Notes: generated by a model from the sequence alone, not told the origin. A DNA stretch of 64,000 nucleotides from Salinigranum marinum (GCF_024228675.1 NZ_CP100461.1:2477398-2541397), one strand, 5' to 3'. Shown: positions 18,093 through 28,223, numbered from the stretch's first letter. Numbers and translations: made by a program.

Positions 18093-18665
18093 ATGGCCGG
18101 AGGACACCAGTCCGGGGAGGAGTCACGCGCGACGAGCGTCGGAGACGAGCCGCTTGCGGTCGGGGCGCGGCCGCCCGCGGTGCGCGCCGACTTGGTCGAT
18201 ACCGACGGTTCGGTCTCGTCGGTCGCGCTGTCGGAGCTCACCGACGACCGACCCGTCCTCCTCTGTTTCTACACGATGGACTTCAGTCCCGACTGTGTCA
18301 AGCAGTGGTGTTCCTTCCGGGACTTCGACTGGTTCGCGAGCGGAGATCACGTCCAGGTCGTCGGCGTCAGTCGGTCCGGCGTCCGACTTCACCGCGAGTT
18401 CATCAGCCGGTTCGAGATCGGCTTCCCGCTCTACGCCGACACCGACCTCGCGCTTTCCGACGCGTTCGGCGTCACCTACCGCACGTTCGGGCTGACGAAG
18501 CGCTCGCGGCGGTCGTGTTTCCTCGTCGACTCCGCCGGGACGGTCCGCTACCGCTGGCTCTCCGATCACTGGCTCGATCCGACCCGTGACCTCCCGCCCG
18601 TTTCGGAGATCCACGAGACGATCGTCGAGGAGTTCGGCCCCGAGGTCGACGACTTCGGTTTCTGA
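18093..18665 (+). CDS. Peroxiredoxin-like redoxin
   Basis: A 190-residue AhpC/TSA-fold protein. The segment [20 protein letters not shown] holds Cys residues at the peroxidatic position (normally PxxxTxxC; here SPDC), followed by [15 protein letters not shown] and [17 protein letters not shown], the thioredoxin-fold core of bacterioferritin-comigratory-type enzymes. The N-terminal 20 residues are variable. A TATA-like GTTATTA lies about 27 bases before the ATG. Confidence 0.82.
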   Translation: MAGGHQSGEESRATSVGDEPLAVGARPPAVRADLVDTDGSVSSVALSELTDDRPVLLCFYTMDFSPDCVKQWCSFRDFDWFASGDHVQVVGVSRSGVRLHREFISRFEIGFPLYADTDLALSDAFGVTYRTFGLTKRSRRSCFLVDSAGTVRYRWLSDHWLDPTRDLPPVSEIHETIVEEFGPEVDDFGF

Positions 18666-18672
18666 AGTCAGC

Positions 18673-19488
18673 TCACGAGCGGGCACGCGGGCGGCGGTGG
18701 ACCCACTCGTCGGACGCGTATTTTTCGTTCACGCGCTCGCGTGCGCGCGAGATCTCGTCGTCGGTCCACTCCCCCTCGTCCGCGTCACACCACGCCGCGA
18801 GCGCGTCCTCGAACGCCGCGACGACCGCGTCCCGATCGGCGTCGGTGTGTTCGTCGAGGCCGGTGACGCGGTCGGCGAACTCGGCGGCCGAGCGCCCTGG
18901 ATCGGCGAACGCCGACAGGTGGCGGTCGGCCAGGGCCGAGTACGTGATCGAGCCGTGTTGGACGACCGCATCGCGTTGGCGGTACTGGGCATTGCCGCTC
19001 ACCTTTCGGCCGTCGCCGGCGACGACGAGGTCGTGGGCGGGGTTCAGTGCGCGGAGGTAACACGCCGGTTCGTACAGAGCGGGGGCCTCGCTGGAGACGA
19101 ACTCGACCGGGACGCCGACGCGGGAGAAGCCGTCGAGCACCGGGTCGAGGAGCGCGTGGTAACAGTCCATGAGCCCCCCAGGAAGTTCCTCGCGCGGGGC
19201 GGTGATCGAGTACGAGAGGTCGCCGACCGAATCGTGGTAGATGCCGCCGCCGCCGGTGGGGCGGCGGGTGACGTCGACCCCCTCGCGCGCACACCACTCC
19301 CAGTCGACGGTGTCGGGCGCTTGGTGGTAGCCGAGCGAGAGACACGACGGCTCCCAGCGGTAGAGCCGAACGGTCCGGGGACCGCCCGCGGCGGCCGTCT
19401 CGGCGGCGACCTCGTCGAGCGCCATCTGCATCGGTCCCGGGCGCGACTCCTCTCGAATCACGCGCCACTCGCGGTCGGCGGTATCCAT
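18673..19488 (-). CDS. lplA: Lipoate-protein ligase A family
   Basis: BPL/LplA fold, 271 residues: RRPTGGGGIYHD is the lipoyl-AMP-binding loop, GRKVSGNAQYRQ carries the conserved Lys, and LGYHQAPD is the N-terminal motif. It likely loads lipoate onto E2 or glycine-cleavage H proteins. It could also be an octanoyltransferase-type paralogue. It converges on the redoxin gene seven bases apart. Confidence 0.87.
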   Translation of the reverse strand: MDTADREWRVIREESRPGPMQMALDEVAAETAAAGGPRTVRLYRWEPSCLSLGYHQAPDTVDWEWCAREGVDVTRRPTGGGGIYHDSVGDLSYSITAPREELPGGLMDCYHALLDPVLDGFSRVGVPVEFVSSEAPALYEPACYLRALNPAHDLVVAGDGRKVSGNAQYRQRDAVVQHGSITYSALADRHLSAFADPGRSAAEFADRVTGLDEHTDADRDAVVAAFEDALAAWCDADEGEWTDDEISRARERVNEKYASDEWVHRRPRARS

Positions 19489-19657
19489 GTCGGAGCGATA
19501 GCGCGTCCCGGTCAAATGGGTTCCGGCCAGGGGCCGACCGATCGGTCGTGACAGCGTCCGAGAGATATGTGGGAAGGTAACAGTCAGCAGTACTGTATTA
19601 TATTCCTGCGGAGAGAGAAGCAACCGAGCTACCGCGGGTGGCTCGGAGAATCAACCA

Positions 19658-20320
19658 ATGGATCTCGATCAATTCGTCAGCGAGAACGCACCGCAGGAGG
19701 GTGGAGACGGTTTCCAGCTCGAAAACTCGAAACTGCTCGACGTCGCCCTCGACGGGAGCGTCATGGCCAAGGCCGGCTCGATGGTGTCGTACACGGGCGA
19801 CATCTCGTTCGAGCGGAAGACCGAAGGCGGCGTGACCGGCATGCTCAAGAAGAAAGTGACCGGCGAGGGAGCCGTGATGATGCAGGCGTCGGGGACGGGC
19901 CACCTCTACCTCGCCGACCAGGGCAAGGACGTCCAGATCATCGAACTGGACCCGGGCGAACAGATCAGCGTCAACGGCAACGACATCCTGGCGTTCGAGA
20001 GCAGCGTCAACTGGGACATCAAGATGATGGACAGCATCGCCGGATCGTCCTCAGGCGGGATGTTCAACGTCTATCTCGAAGGGCCGGGCTACATCGCCAT
20101 CACGACCCACGGCAAACCGCTCGTCGTTCCGACGCCCGTCCGGACGGATCCGCAGGCGACCGTCGCCTGGAGCGGTAACGTCTCCCCCAGCACGAAGCGC
20201 GACCTCAACCTCAAGAGCTTCATCGGGAAATCCTCGGGCGAGACGTTCCAACTGGACTTCTCCCAGGACGGCGGGTTCGTCATCGTCCAGCCGTTCGAAG
20301 AACGAACGCCCGCCCAGTGA
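19658..20320 (+). CDS. AIM24-family protein
   Basis: A 220-residue beta-rich protein of the AIM24/TerB-associated (COG2013) family: LLDVALDGSVMAKAGSMVSY, GEGAVMMQASGTGHLYLAD and GPGYIAITTHG are the repeated beta-roll segments. There is no enzyme motif. The molecular role is unclear in archaea. A TATATT-like element lies about 60 bases upstream. Confidence 0.85.
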   Translation: MDLDQFVSENAPQEGGDGFQLENSKLLDVALDGSVMAKAGSMVSYTGDISFERKTEGGVTGMLKKKVTGEGAVMMQASGTGHLYLADQGKDVQIIELDPGEQISVNGNDILAFESSVNWDIKMMDSIAGSSSGGMFNVYLEGPGYIAITTHGKPLVVPTPVRTDPQATVAWSGNVSPSTKRDLNLKSFIGKSSGETFQLDFSQDGGFVIVQPFEERTPAQ

Positions 20321-20533
20321 ACGACTGAATCCGCTTTTTTCGAGACGGACGGCCTCGCGTCACGGAGTCACGTCGCTGAGGACGACGGTCGGGCGAGGGC
20401 TGACTGGGCGGGGACCGACTCGACAGGTGAGAACGAACCTGCTCGTCGCGTCTTCTCGTCTCCACCGCCCACCGGCCGCTCGACACGGCTCGCACGCGAT
20501 GGGTGTCTCATACGTCGGCGTGTACCGCTCGTT

Positions 20534-21091
20534 ATGCCCTCGGAGAAAGAGAAGATGCTCGACGGCGAACTGTACGACGCGGGCGACCCCGAACTCGTCG
20601 CCGAGCGCGAGTGGGCGAACGACCTCACCCGGCGGTACAACGAGACGCGGGCGGGCGACCGCGAGCGACGGCGGGAACTGCTCGAAGCGCTGTTCGGGTC
20701 GCTCGGCGACGACTGCGTCGTCGAGCCGCCGTTTCGGTGCGACTACGGCTCCAACGTCCACGTCGGCGAGAACTTCTACGCGAACTTCGACTGCGTCGTG
20801 CTGGACGTCTGCCCGGTGGAGATCGGGCGGAACTGTCTGGTCGGTCCGGGCGTGCATATCTACGCCGCGTCACACCCACTCCGACGGGAGGAGGGGGCCA
20901 AGGATCCGGAGTACGGCAAACCGGTGACGATCGGTGACGACGTCTGGATCGGGGGGCGTGCCGTGATCAACCCGGGGGTGACCGTCGGCGACGAGGCCGT
21001 CGTCGGATCGGGGGCCGTCGTCACCGACGACGTGCCGGCCGGCGTCGTCGTCCAAGGGAACCCGGCAACAGTAGTAAGAGAGATCGAATAA
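20534..21091 (+). CDS. maa: Maltose/galactoside O-acetyltransferase-like protein
   Basis: A left-handed beta-helix acetyltransferase of 185 residues. The N-terminal MPSEKEKMLDGELYDAGDPEL is the Maa domain, hexapeptide repeats follow (IGRNCLVGPGVHIYAASHPL, with the catalytic His), and the end is VTIGDDVWIGGRAVINPGVTVGDEAVVGSGAVV. The acceptor sugar cannot be told. Confidence 0.9.
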   Translation: MPSEKEKMLDGELYDAGDPELVAEREWANDLTRRYNETRAGDRERRRELLEALFGSLGDDCVVEPPFRCDYGSNVHVGENFYANFDCVVLDVCPVEIGRNCLVGPGVHIYAASHPLRREEGAKDPEYGKPVTIGDDVWIGGRAVINPGVTVGDEAVVGSGAVVTDDVPAGVVVQGNPATVVREIE

Positions 21092-21310
21092 CGCTCCCAA
21101 CCCGTCCGATCCGTGAGCTCCGTTCGGCGAGCCGAGTCGCTCGCGTCCACAGATTCTGTATAGCGGTATGAGGTTTGCCGCCCGAAACGACGCACGGGAC
21201 GCGCGTCGAGGCCACCCGTCTCGAGTCGTCCGATTCGACGGCACGGTGCTGAGTGAACTCCCGACGGCCGACACGCGGGGCTTTTACCGCGTCGTCGCCC
21301 AGGCTCGCAC

Positions 21311-22216
21311 ATGGTGCGGAACGTCGCTGGGCTGATCGCCGAACTCGAACCCGAGGACTTCTATCTCCTCTCGGGCGTCGAGCAGGGGATGCGGTTTTCC
21401 GAGTGGGTCGACCGCGGGAAGCTCCCGGAGTACGCGAACCTGACGCCCGAGAACGTCGATTACCGGCTCGACCGGTGTATGAGTCGCGATCTCGTCCAGC
21501 GAAAGACGATCCAGTACGAGGGGTACCAGCTCACCTTCGAGGGGTACGACGCCCTGGCGCTGCGGACGTTCGCCCAGCGCGACACCATCCAGGGGGTCGG
21601 CGCTCCGCTGGGAGTGGGCAAGGAGAGCGACGTGCTCGAGGTACAGTCGTACAAACCCCTCGCGTTGAAGTTCCACCGGGAGGGGTACACGAACTTCCGG
21701 GAGGTCAACAAGGAGCGGGAGTACACGGCCGACCACCACCACGTCTCGTGGCTCTACACCGCCCGTAAGGCCGCCGAGCGCGAACACGAGGTCCTCACCG
21801 AACTGTACCCCGACGTCAGGGTGCCGCGCCCGGTCGACCACAACCGTCACGCCATCGTGATGGAGAAGTTCGCCGGCGTCGAACTCGGGCGCGCGAAGCT
21901 CGAGTCGTCCCAGGCCGTCGGCGTGCTCGATCTCGTCTTGAGTGAGTTGGCGACGGCGTACGAGGCGGGCTACGTCCACGCCGACATGTCGGAGTACAAC
22001 GTCGCCGTCTCCTCGGAGGGGATCACCGTGTTCGACTGGCCGCAGGCCGTCCCGACCGACCACGACAACGCACGGGAGCTGCTCGCGCGCGACGTGCGCA
22101 ACGTGGTCGGCTTCTTCCGCCGCAAATACCCGGGAACGGTCCCCGAGATCGACGCCGCGAGTGTGACCGACCGGATCGCACGCGGCGCGTTCGAATCCGT
22201 CCGGACGGACGCCTGA
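21311..22216 (+). CDS. rio2: Rio2 serine/threonine protein kinase
   Basis: Atypical kinase in late 30S maturation. A winged-helix N-terminal domain (residues about 1-90, FYLLSGVEQGMRFSEWV) precedes the kinase: ATP-loop GVGKESDVL, Lys in ALKFHREG, catalytic loop YVHADMSEYNV and metal motif VFDWPQA. Length 301 is normal. CTTTTACC at about 25-30 bases before the ATG suggests a leaderless mRNA. Confidence 0.95.
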   Translation: MVRNVAGLIAELEPEDFYLLSGVEQGMRFSEWVDRGKLPEYANLTPENVDYRLDRCMSRDLVQRKTIQYEGYQLTFEGYDALALRTFAQRDTIQGVGAPLGVGKESDVLEVQSYKPLALKFHREGYTNFREVNKEREYTADHHHVSWLYTARKAAEREHEVLTELYPDVRVPRPVDHNRHAIVMEKFAGVELGRAKLESSQAVGVLDLVLSELATAYEAGYVHADMSEYNVAVSSEGITVFDWPQAVPTDHDNARELLARDVRNVVGFFRRKYPGTVPEIDAASVTDRIARGAFESVRTDA

Positions 22217-22350
22217 ACAGGTCTTTCGTGCGTCGTGCTCGACGAGCGGTTCCCAGACACGGTCGATAAACCGAATGCCGCGATACGAAATCTACCGAGC
22301 TGAGGTCCCAGGCCGAACAGCGCGGTGTCGCGGGCTCCGCCGCTGTCCCA

Positions 22351-22378
22351 AGGTATATGTTTACTCGAAGGCGAGTAA
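22351..22378 (+). promoter_or_regulatory. TATA box and perfect inverted repeat before ldh
   Basis: GTATAT sits at 22353-22358 and is followed at once by TTACTCG-AAGG-CGAGTAA (22361-22378), 7-base perfect arms. The repeat ends four bases before the ATG, over the expected transcription start, where a bound repressor would block initiation. Confidence 0.65.
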
Positions 22379-22382
22379 CAGT

Positions 22383-23345
22383 ATGTCGACCAGACGGACG
22401 CGCGGAAAAGTCGCAGTAGTGGGCGTCGGAAGCGTCGGCGCGGCGACCGCGTTCTCGCTGATGAGCAGCGGCGTCGCGAGCGAACTCGTGCTCGTCGACA
22501 TCGACGAGGAGAAGGCCGAAGGCGAGCGGATGGACCTCAGCCACGGGGCGTACTTCACTCCCCCGGTGGACATCACGACCGGGGACTACGACGACTGCCG
22601 GGATGCCGACGTGGTGGTCGTCACGGCAGGGACGAACCAGCGCCCGGGCGAGAGTCGCCTCGACCTGCTGGAGCGCAACGCGGGCATCTTCGAGGAGATG
22701 ATCCCGCAGATCACGGCGGAACTCGCCGACGACAGTATCCTCCTGATCGTGACGAACCCCGTCGACGTGCTGTCGTACGTCTCGTGGACCGTGTCGGACC
22801 TGCCGACGGAACGCGTCATCGGGTCGGGGACGGTCCTCGACACGTCGCGGTTCAGACACGTCATGAGCAGGGTGTGTGACGTCGATCCGAAGAACGTCCA
22901 CGGCTACGTCGTCGGGGAGCACGGCGACAGCGAAGTGATGCTCTGGGACTCGACGAACGTGGCGGGCGTGCCGTTCGAGACGTACGCCGAGGCCCACTGT
23001 GGGGGCCTCTCGGAGGTCGACAAAGCGGAGATGGAGCGAGAGGTCAGGGAGGCCGCGTACGAGATCATCGAGCGGAAGGGGGCGACGAACTACGCCATCG
23101 CGCTGGCCACGACCGAGATCGTCGAGGCGATCCTCCGCGACGAGAACTCGATCCTGACCGTCTCGACCCACCTCGACGGGGAGTACGGTGTCGACGACGT
23201 GTACGCGAGCGTCCCCTGTGTGGTCAACCGCGACGGTGTCCGGAACGTCGTCGAGCACGACCTCTCGGCGGACGAACGGGCGGCGTTCGTGGAGTCGGCG
23301 GGCGTCCTCGCGGAGAACCTGGACGAACTCGGTCACCGCCAGTAG
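22383..23345 (+). CDS. ldh: L-lactate dehydrogenase
   Basis: NAD-dependent LDH/MDH-family enzyme, 320 residues: VGVGSVGAATAFSL dinucleotide loop, VTAGTNQRPGESRLDLL with Gln at the specificity position (lactate rather than malate) and the Arg pair, DTSRF and the catalytic His in GEHGDSE. The ATG at 22383 is chosen because upstream residues are not family-like and the TATA spacing fits. Confidence 0.9.
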   Translation: MSTRRTRGKVAVVGVGSVGAATAFSLMSSGVASELVLVDIDEEKAEGERMDLSHGAYFTPPVDITTGDYDDCRDADVVVVTAGTNQRPGESRLDLLERNAGIFEEMIPQITAELADDSILLIVTNPVDVLSYVSWTVSDLPTERVIGSGTVLDTSRFRHVMSRVCDVDPKNVHGYVVGEHGDSEVMLWDSTNVAGVPFETYAEAHCGGLSEVDKAEMEREVREAAYEIIERKGATNYAIALATTEIVEAILRDENSILTVSTHLDGEYGVDDVYASVPCVVNRDGVRNVVEHDLSADERAAFVESAGVLAENLDELGHRQ

Positions 23346-23362
23346 CCGCGGCCACCGAGGGG

Positions 23363-24298
23363 TTACTCCTCGCGGAGGACGAGGACGTGCTGGTGGACCA
23401 TCGACGGGACGAACGCGAACGGGTAGCCGTAGACGTGGAGCGACTTGGCGGGATCGTACCAGATCAGGTCGGCCTTCAGCGTGAGCCCCGTCGATTCGAG
23501 TTCCCGCGCGAGATCGGCGGCGAGGAAGTGAAATGAGGAGTCGCGGTACATGTCACCGATGAAGACGAGCACGTACGCGCCCTCGCGGAGCACTCGCCGA
23601 AACGTTTCGAACTTCGAGGCCATATCCGCGAGCCACTCGTCCTTCGACGTGGGGTCGGCGGCAGCGTCGGCGTCGAACTGTCCGAGTTTGCTCTCTCTCG
23701 TCCGGTCGGGGTTGCGCGTCTGTTCGACCGTGTCCATCGACCAGTACGGAACGTCGGTCAGCAGGAGGTCGACGCTGTCGGCGTCGAGGTAATCGACGAG
23801 TTCGGCACAGTCCCCGTGGCGCAACTCCTGGGTGGCGAGCGTCCCCTTCCCGGCGCCGCGGCGCTCGCGGTTCTCGCGGTCCAGCACGTCGTGGTAGAGG
23901 TCGACCCATCGGCCCACGCGCTCGAAGCCGATCGCTTCCCGGCGGCCGGTGCTCTCGTAGGCGGCGAGGCTCGCCCCGAGCAGCGTCCCGCCGACGCCGG
24001 CGAAGGGGTCTAGGACGCGGTCGCCCGCCTTGCTGAACCGCTCGATGAGATCCATACAGAGCCTGGGCGGCTTCTGTCCGCCGTGTTCGCTTCGGAGGTC
24101 GTGTTGCACGTCGGGCGGATACGACTCGGCGATGACGGATTTGGTCGCGTACTTCCACTCCCGGCCGGTGAGGTCGTTGACGCGGTTGCGCTCGTCGTAG
24201 ACCCCGCGGCCGTCGACGCGCCGTTGGTGGGGTTTCAGGTCGTCGGACGCGTCGTCCGCGGGCGCACCGTCGGACGGACTATCTGTCATCCGACTCAC
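23363..24298 (-). CDS. DNA (amino)methyltransferase
   Basis: A 311-residue solitary methyltransferase with no restriction partner nearby. SAM motif I is VLDPFAGVGGTLLGA near residue 95, the catalytic motif IV is LLTDVPYWSM (a D/T-PPY variant), and the C-terminal part has ADLIWYDPAKS. N4-cytosine and N6-adenine enzymes share this pattern. Haloarchaea carry a conserved orphan CTAG methylase; whether this is it cannot be decided from sequence alone. Confidence 0.82.
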   Translation of the reverse strand: MSRMTDSPSDGAPADDASDDLKPHQRRVDGRGVYDERNRVNDLTGREWKYATKSVIAESYPPDVQHDLRSEHGGQKPPRLCMDLIERFSKAGDRVLDPFAGVGGTLLGASLAAYESTGRREAIGFERVGRWVDLYHDVLDRENRERRGAGKGTLATQELRHGDCAELVDYLDADSVDLLLTDVPYWSMDTVEQTRNPDRTRESKLGQFDADAAADPTSKDEWLADMASKFETFRRVLREGAYVLVFIGDMYRDSSFHFLAADLARELESTGLTLKADLIWYDPAKSLHVYGYPFAFVPSMVHQHVLVLREE

Positions 24299-24381
24299 TA
24301 CCGCGGCGAGCCGAATAAGCGCCCCGACCGACCTCGTTCCTTCGAGGGAACACTTAGGTCGCGTCGGTTCACCACGCTAGT

Positions 24382-26922
24382 ATGGACGGCGACAGCGCCA
24401 CTGAGGCGGCCCTCCAGTGTCTCCGTGCGAGCCGTGGCGAACCGATGACCGCGAGCGAAGTCGCCGAGACGGTCGGCTGCGTGCGGCGAACCGCCCACAA
24501 ACACCTCACGTCGTTGGCCGAGTCCGGCGCCGTGGAGACGAAGAAGGTCGGCGCGCGTGCCAGGATCTGGTGGGCTCCGAAAGCGAGCGAGGAGGTGTAC
24601 CAGCGGATCACGGACGCGTTCTTCGCCGTCGACACCGACTGGCAGTTCACCTACCTCAACGAACAGGCCGAACAGCTCCTCGGGCGGGCGGCGAACGAGC
24701 TCGTCGGCGAGTCGGTGTGGGAGCAGTTCCCCGAGGCGGTCGACTCCACCTTCGAGGGGGAGTACCGTCGCGCGATGCGGACGCAGACGTCCGTGTCGTT
24801 CGAGGAGCACTACCCCCCGCTGGACACCAGTTTCGCCGTCGAAGCGTACCCCTCCGAGACGGGGCTCTCCGTGTACTTCCGAGACGTCACGGAGCGGATC
24901 CGTCGCGAACGGGAGCTCCGCGACCGGATCCACCAGCAACGGGTCGTGGCGCAACTCGGCCAGCGCGCATTAGCCACCACCGACGTCGACGGGTTCATGT
25001 GCCACGTCTGCGAGACGGTCGCCGACACCCTCGACACCGCCTACTCCAAGGTGCTCGACCTCGATCCGACGGCGGACCGACTCCACCTGCGGGCGGGCGT
25101 CGGCTGGGACGACGGCGTCGTCGGCACGGCGACCGTCCCGTCGGACACGAACTCGCAGGCGGGGTACACACTGCAACGACGCGAACCGGTCCGCGTCGCG
25201 GAGCTGTCGACCGAGACGCGCTTCACCGGGCCCGCCCTGCTCACGGACCACGGCGTCGAAAGCGGGATCAGCGTGATCATCGGCTCGCCGGCAGAGCCGT
25301 GGGGGATTCTGGGGGCGCACGACACGGTCGCGCGGGAGTTCACCGAGCGGGACGCCGACTTCGTCCGCAGCGTCGCCGCGCTGCTGGCGAGCGCTGTCGA
25401 CCGACGCGAGCGCGAACGCGAGCTGGAACGGTACGAGACGGTGTTCGAGACGCTCAGCGACGGCGTCTACGCAGTCGACCCCGACGGGGAGCTGACCCTC
25501 GTGAACGAGGCGTACGTCCGGATGACGGGCGTTCCCCGCGCGGAACTGCTCGGCTCGCACGTCTCTCGCCTCGTCGACGACGACGTCCGGACGGCCGCGA
25601 AGGAACTCGAGAGGGCGCTCGTGAGCGGCGAGTGCGACCAGGCCACGCTGGAGGCGGAGTTGACGGGCGGCGACGGGGACGCGTTCCCGGCGGAGGCGAC
25701 GTTCGCCCTGCTGGAGGCCGACGACGAGTACGAACGCGTCGCGGTCGTCCGCGACGTCACCGAGCGGAAGCGACACGAGGCGATCCTACAGGAGCAACGC
25801 GACCGGTTCGAACGCTTCACCCGGAGCGCGCTCCGGGTGTTCGACGCCCTCCGCGGCGTCATCCGCGCAGAGACGCGTGACGGCATCGAACGGGCGGTCT
25901 GCGACCGGCTCAGCGACGGCGAGCCGTACCGGACGGCCGCGCTCGGGCCGGTGCGCTGGGACGCCGACGCGGTCACGACGCCCGACGGCGACACGTGGAC
26001 GGCCGGCGGCTGGCGCGCGGGCGTCCCGGAACTCGTGGCCGAGGCGACGAGCGGCGAGCGGAGCGTCGCCGTCGAGGGGGCCACGGCGGCCGTCGAACTG
26101 GTCTACGACGAGCGGAGCTTTGGCGCGCTCGTCCTCCGGACCGACCGCGAAGACGGGTTCGAGGGGCGCGAACAGTCGCTGCTCGTCGAGTTCGGGAACG
26201 CGGTCGGACTCGCGGTCAGCGCCGTCGAGCGAAAGGACGTCCTCGTCAACGACAGCGTGGCGACGCTCGAGTTCGGCTCGGGGGCGCTCGCCGAGCCGTT
26301 CACGCGCGCCGTCGGTCCCGACGCGTCGTTCGAGTTCGTCGCCGACAACGTCGTGCCCGTCGGCGACGACACGTACGTCAGCCACTACAGCGTCGAGGGA
26401 GTCCCGTCGGAGGCGTTCGTCGAGGCGGCGGAGTCGTTCCCGGCCGTCGAGCGCGCCCGGGTGCTCGACAGCCACAGCGACGGCTACCGCGTGGAGCTAC
26501 AGACCACGGAGTCGGCGCTCGGGCCGCAGTTCAGGCGGTTCGACGGGCGGGTTCGATCGCTCTCGCTCGACGGCGGTGAGTTGCGCTGTACGGTCGACCT
26601 GCCGCCGGGGAACGTCCGCGAGGCCGTCGGGGCGGTCACGACGACCCATCCCGACCTCGATCTGCGTGCCCAGCGGACGACGAACCGCGACACGCGATCC
26701 CCGGCGACGTTCGGCTCGACGGTCCAAGAGCGCCTCACCGAACGGCAACGGACCGCGCTCGAACTCGCGTACTTCGGCGGCTACTTCGAGTGGCCCCGGA
26801 CGACCGACGGCGAGGCGCTGTCGTCGACGATGGACATCACGCCGCCGACGTTCCACAAACACCTCGGTCTCGCGGAACGACAGGTGCTCGACGTGCTGTA
26901 CGGGACGGGAAAGGCTAACTAG
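24382..26922 (+). CDS. Large Bat-type sensor-regulator (HTH-PAS-GAF-PAS-GAF-HTH_10)
   Basis: An 846-residue soluble protein. In order: an N-terminal winged HTH (about 1-70, ASEVAETVGCVRRTAHKHL), a PAS domain (about 72-175), a GAF domain (about 185-350), a second PAS (about 355-480), a GAF-like/BAT segment, and a C-terminal HTH_10 with LTERQRTALELAYFGGYFEWPR (about 780-840). The architecture is that of bacterio-opsin-activator-like regulators that sense light or oxygen. No heme, retinal or ligand site can be named. Two DNA-binding domains at opposite ends is notable. Confidence 0.87.
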   Translation: MDGDSATEAALQCLRASRGEPMTASEVAETVGCVRRTAHKHLTSLAESGAVETKKVGARARIWWAPKASEEVYQRITDAFFAVDTDWQFTYLNEQAEQLLGRAANELVGESVWEQFPEAVDSTFEGEYRRAMRTQTSVSFEEHYPPLDTSFAVEAYPSETGLSVYFRDVTERIRRERELRDRIHQQRVVAQLGQRALATTDVDGFMCHVCETVADTLDTAYSKVLDLDPTADRLHLRAGVGWDDGVVGTATVPSDTNSQAGYTLQRREPVRVAELSTETRFTGPALLTDHGVESGISVIIGSPAEPWGILGAHDTVAREFTERDADFVRSVAALLASAVDRRERERELERYETVFETLSDGVYAVDPDGELTLVNEAYVRMTGVPRAELLGSHVSRLVDDDVRTAAKELERALVSGECDQATLEAELTGGDGDAFPAEATFALLEADDEYERVAVVRDVTERKRHEAILQEQRDRFERFTRSALRVFDALRGVIRAETRDGIERAVCDRLSDGEPYRTAALGPVRWDADAVTTPDGDTWTAGGWRAGVPELVAEATSGERSVAVEGATAAVELVYDERSFGALVLRTDREDGFEGREQSLLVEFGNAVGLAVSAVERKDVLVNDSVATLEFGSGALAEPFTRAVGPDASFEFVADNVVPVGDDTYVSHYSVEGVPSEAFVEAAESFPAVERARVLDSHSDGYRVELQTTESALGPQFRRFDGRVRSLSLDGGELRCTVDLPPGNVREAVGAVTTTHPDLDLRAQRTTNRDTRSPATFGSTVQERLTERQRTALELAYFGGYFEWPRTTDGEALSSTMDITPPTFHKHLGLAERQVLDVLYGTGKAN

Positions 26923-26975
26923 TTTACCCGTTCGTTCATGCTGATCCGGACCGTACCGATCGAGTGAGAGTCACT

Positions 26976-27311
26976 ATGTCCTCCAATGCCCCGCCGTCAC
27001 ACACGCCGCTTCCGACAGCCGAGACGGGCCTGACGCCCGGCGAACTGTTCGGCGTGCTCACGGAGCGTCAGCGCCGCCGCGTGCTCCACGCGCTCCACGG
27101 ACGGGACGGAGCGACCGATTGCGAGTCGCTCGCGGCGACGATCACCGACGACGACGAGAGCGAGCGCCGAACCGCGGTCGAGTTGCACCACCTGGTGCTC
27201 CCGAGGCTCGACCAGGCTGACCTCGTTCGTCTCTCCGATGGCGGTGGCGTCACCCTCACGGACGGCGGCCGGTCGGTCACCGAGTGGCTCGAGTCCGTCG
27301 CACCCCGCTGA
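26976..27311 (+). CDS. Small winged-helix regulator (DUF7344-like)
   Basis: A 111-residue protein with LTPGELFGVLTERQRRRVLHALH, a haloarchaeal winged-helix motif, and a C-terminal helix. It begins 54 bases after the Bat-like gene on the same strand. A GTG four codons earlier is also possible. It resembles the product at 56747-57070. Confidence 0.7.
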   Translation: MSSNAPPSHTPLPTAETGLTPGELFGVLTERQRRRVLHALHGRDGATDCESLAATITDDDESERRTAVELHHLVLPRLDQADLVRLSDGGGVTLTDGGRSVTEWLESVAPR

Positions 27312-27632
27312 CGCGTCTGCCCGACGACACGCCGCGGGCCCGCTGACGCCTCCCCCCTCCGTGCCGGGTCGTGCAGTGTCTCCCTTTGCCGCGGTCGCGA
27401 CGAGAGTGACGCGGCCGTGGTCCCGAGAGACACGGTAGCAAGCGCGCCGAGCGGCGGTTTCGAAGTTCTTAACACCGTCACCACGGAACTCACGGTAACT
27501 CGCTGGTCTGCGGGACGCCAGTGGGCACCCGCGACCGCCCGAACGCGGCACGGGACGAAATGTGACGGGGGAGACACCACGTCTCCGGGAGGCGAGAGCC
27601 GACGTCGAATCGCAAGCGCCCGCGGTGACAAC
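27312..27632. other. Upstream region of rpl15e
   Basis: No gene seen. The second half is probably promoter and 5' leader of the ribosomal-protein gene: a T-rich GTTCTTAACACC near 27463-27475 would put transcription about 140 bases before the ATG, a longer leader than its neighbours have. I saw no riboswitch fold. Confidence 0.4.
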
Positions 27633-28223
27633 ATGGCACGAAGCTTCTACTCACACATCAAGGAAGCCTGGCGGACCCCGAAGGAGGGGAAACTCGCCGA
27701 GCTACAGTGGCAGCGAAAACAGGAGTGGCGCGACCAGGGTGCGATCGTCCGCATCGACCGCCCTACCAGACTGGACAAAGCGCGCGAACTCGGCTACAAG
27801 GCCAAGCAGGGCATCACAGTCGTACGCGTCGCCGTCCGCAAAGGGAACGCCCGCAAACAGCGACACAAGGCCGGCCGCCGCTCGAAGCGCCAGGGCGTCA
27901 ACCGCATCGGCCGCCGCAAGAACATCCAGCGGATCGCCGAGGAGCGCGCCGCGCGCAAACACCCCAACATGCGCGTGCTCAACTCCTACTGGGTCGGTGA
28001 GGACGGCTCACAGAAGTGGCACGAGATCATCCTCGTGGATCCCGAACACCCCGCGATCGAGAACGACGCGGACCTCAACTGGATCTGCGACGACAGCCAC
28101 CGAGGCCGCGCCTTCCGCGGACTGACCAACGCCGGCAAAGCCAACCGCGGGCTCACCAACCGCGGGAAAGGCACGGAGCACGTGCGCCCGAGCCAGGGCG
28201 CGAGCCGACGCCGCGGCAAGTAA
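27633..28223 (+). CDS. rpl15e: 50S ribosomal protein L15e
   Basis: A 196-residue basic protein starting ARSFYSHIKEAWRTPKEG. It has the L15e blocks QWQRKQEWRDQGAIVRIDRP, GVNRIGRRKNIQRIAEER and HPNMRVLNSYWVGEDGSQKW, and a Gly/Arg-rich tail. Start at the ATG giving the normal N-terminus; no upstream extension is plausible. Confidence 0.97.
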   Translation: MARSFYSHIKEAWRTPKEGKLAELQWQRKQEWRDQGAIVRIDRPTRLDKARELGYKAKQGITVVRVAVRKGNARKQRHKAGRRSKRQGVNRIGRRKNIQRIAEERAARKHPNMRVLNSYWVGEDGSQKWHEIILVDPEHPAIENDADLNWICDDSHRGRAFRGLTNAGKANRGLTNRGKGTEHVRPSQGASRRRGK

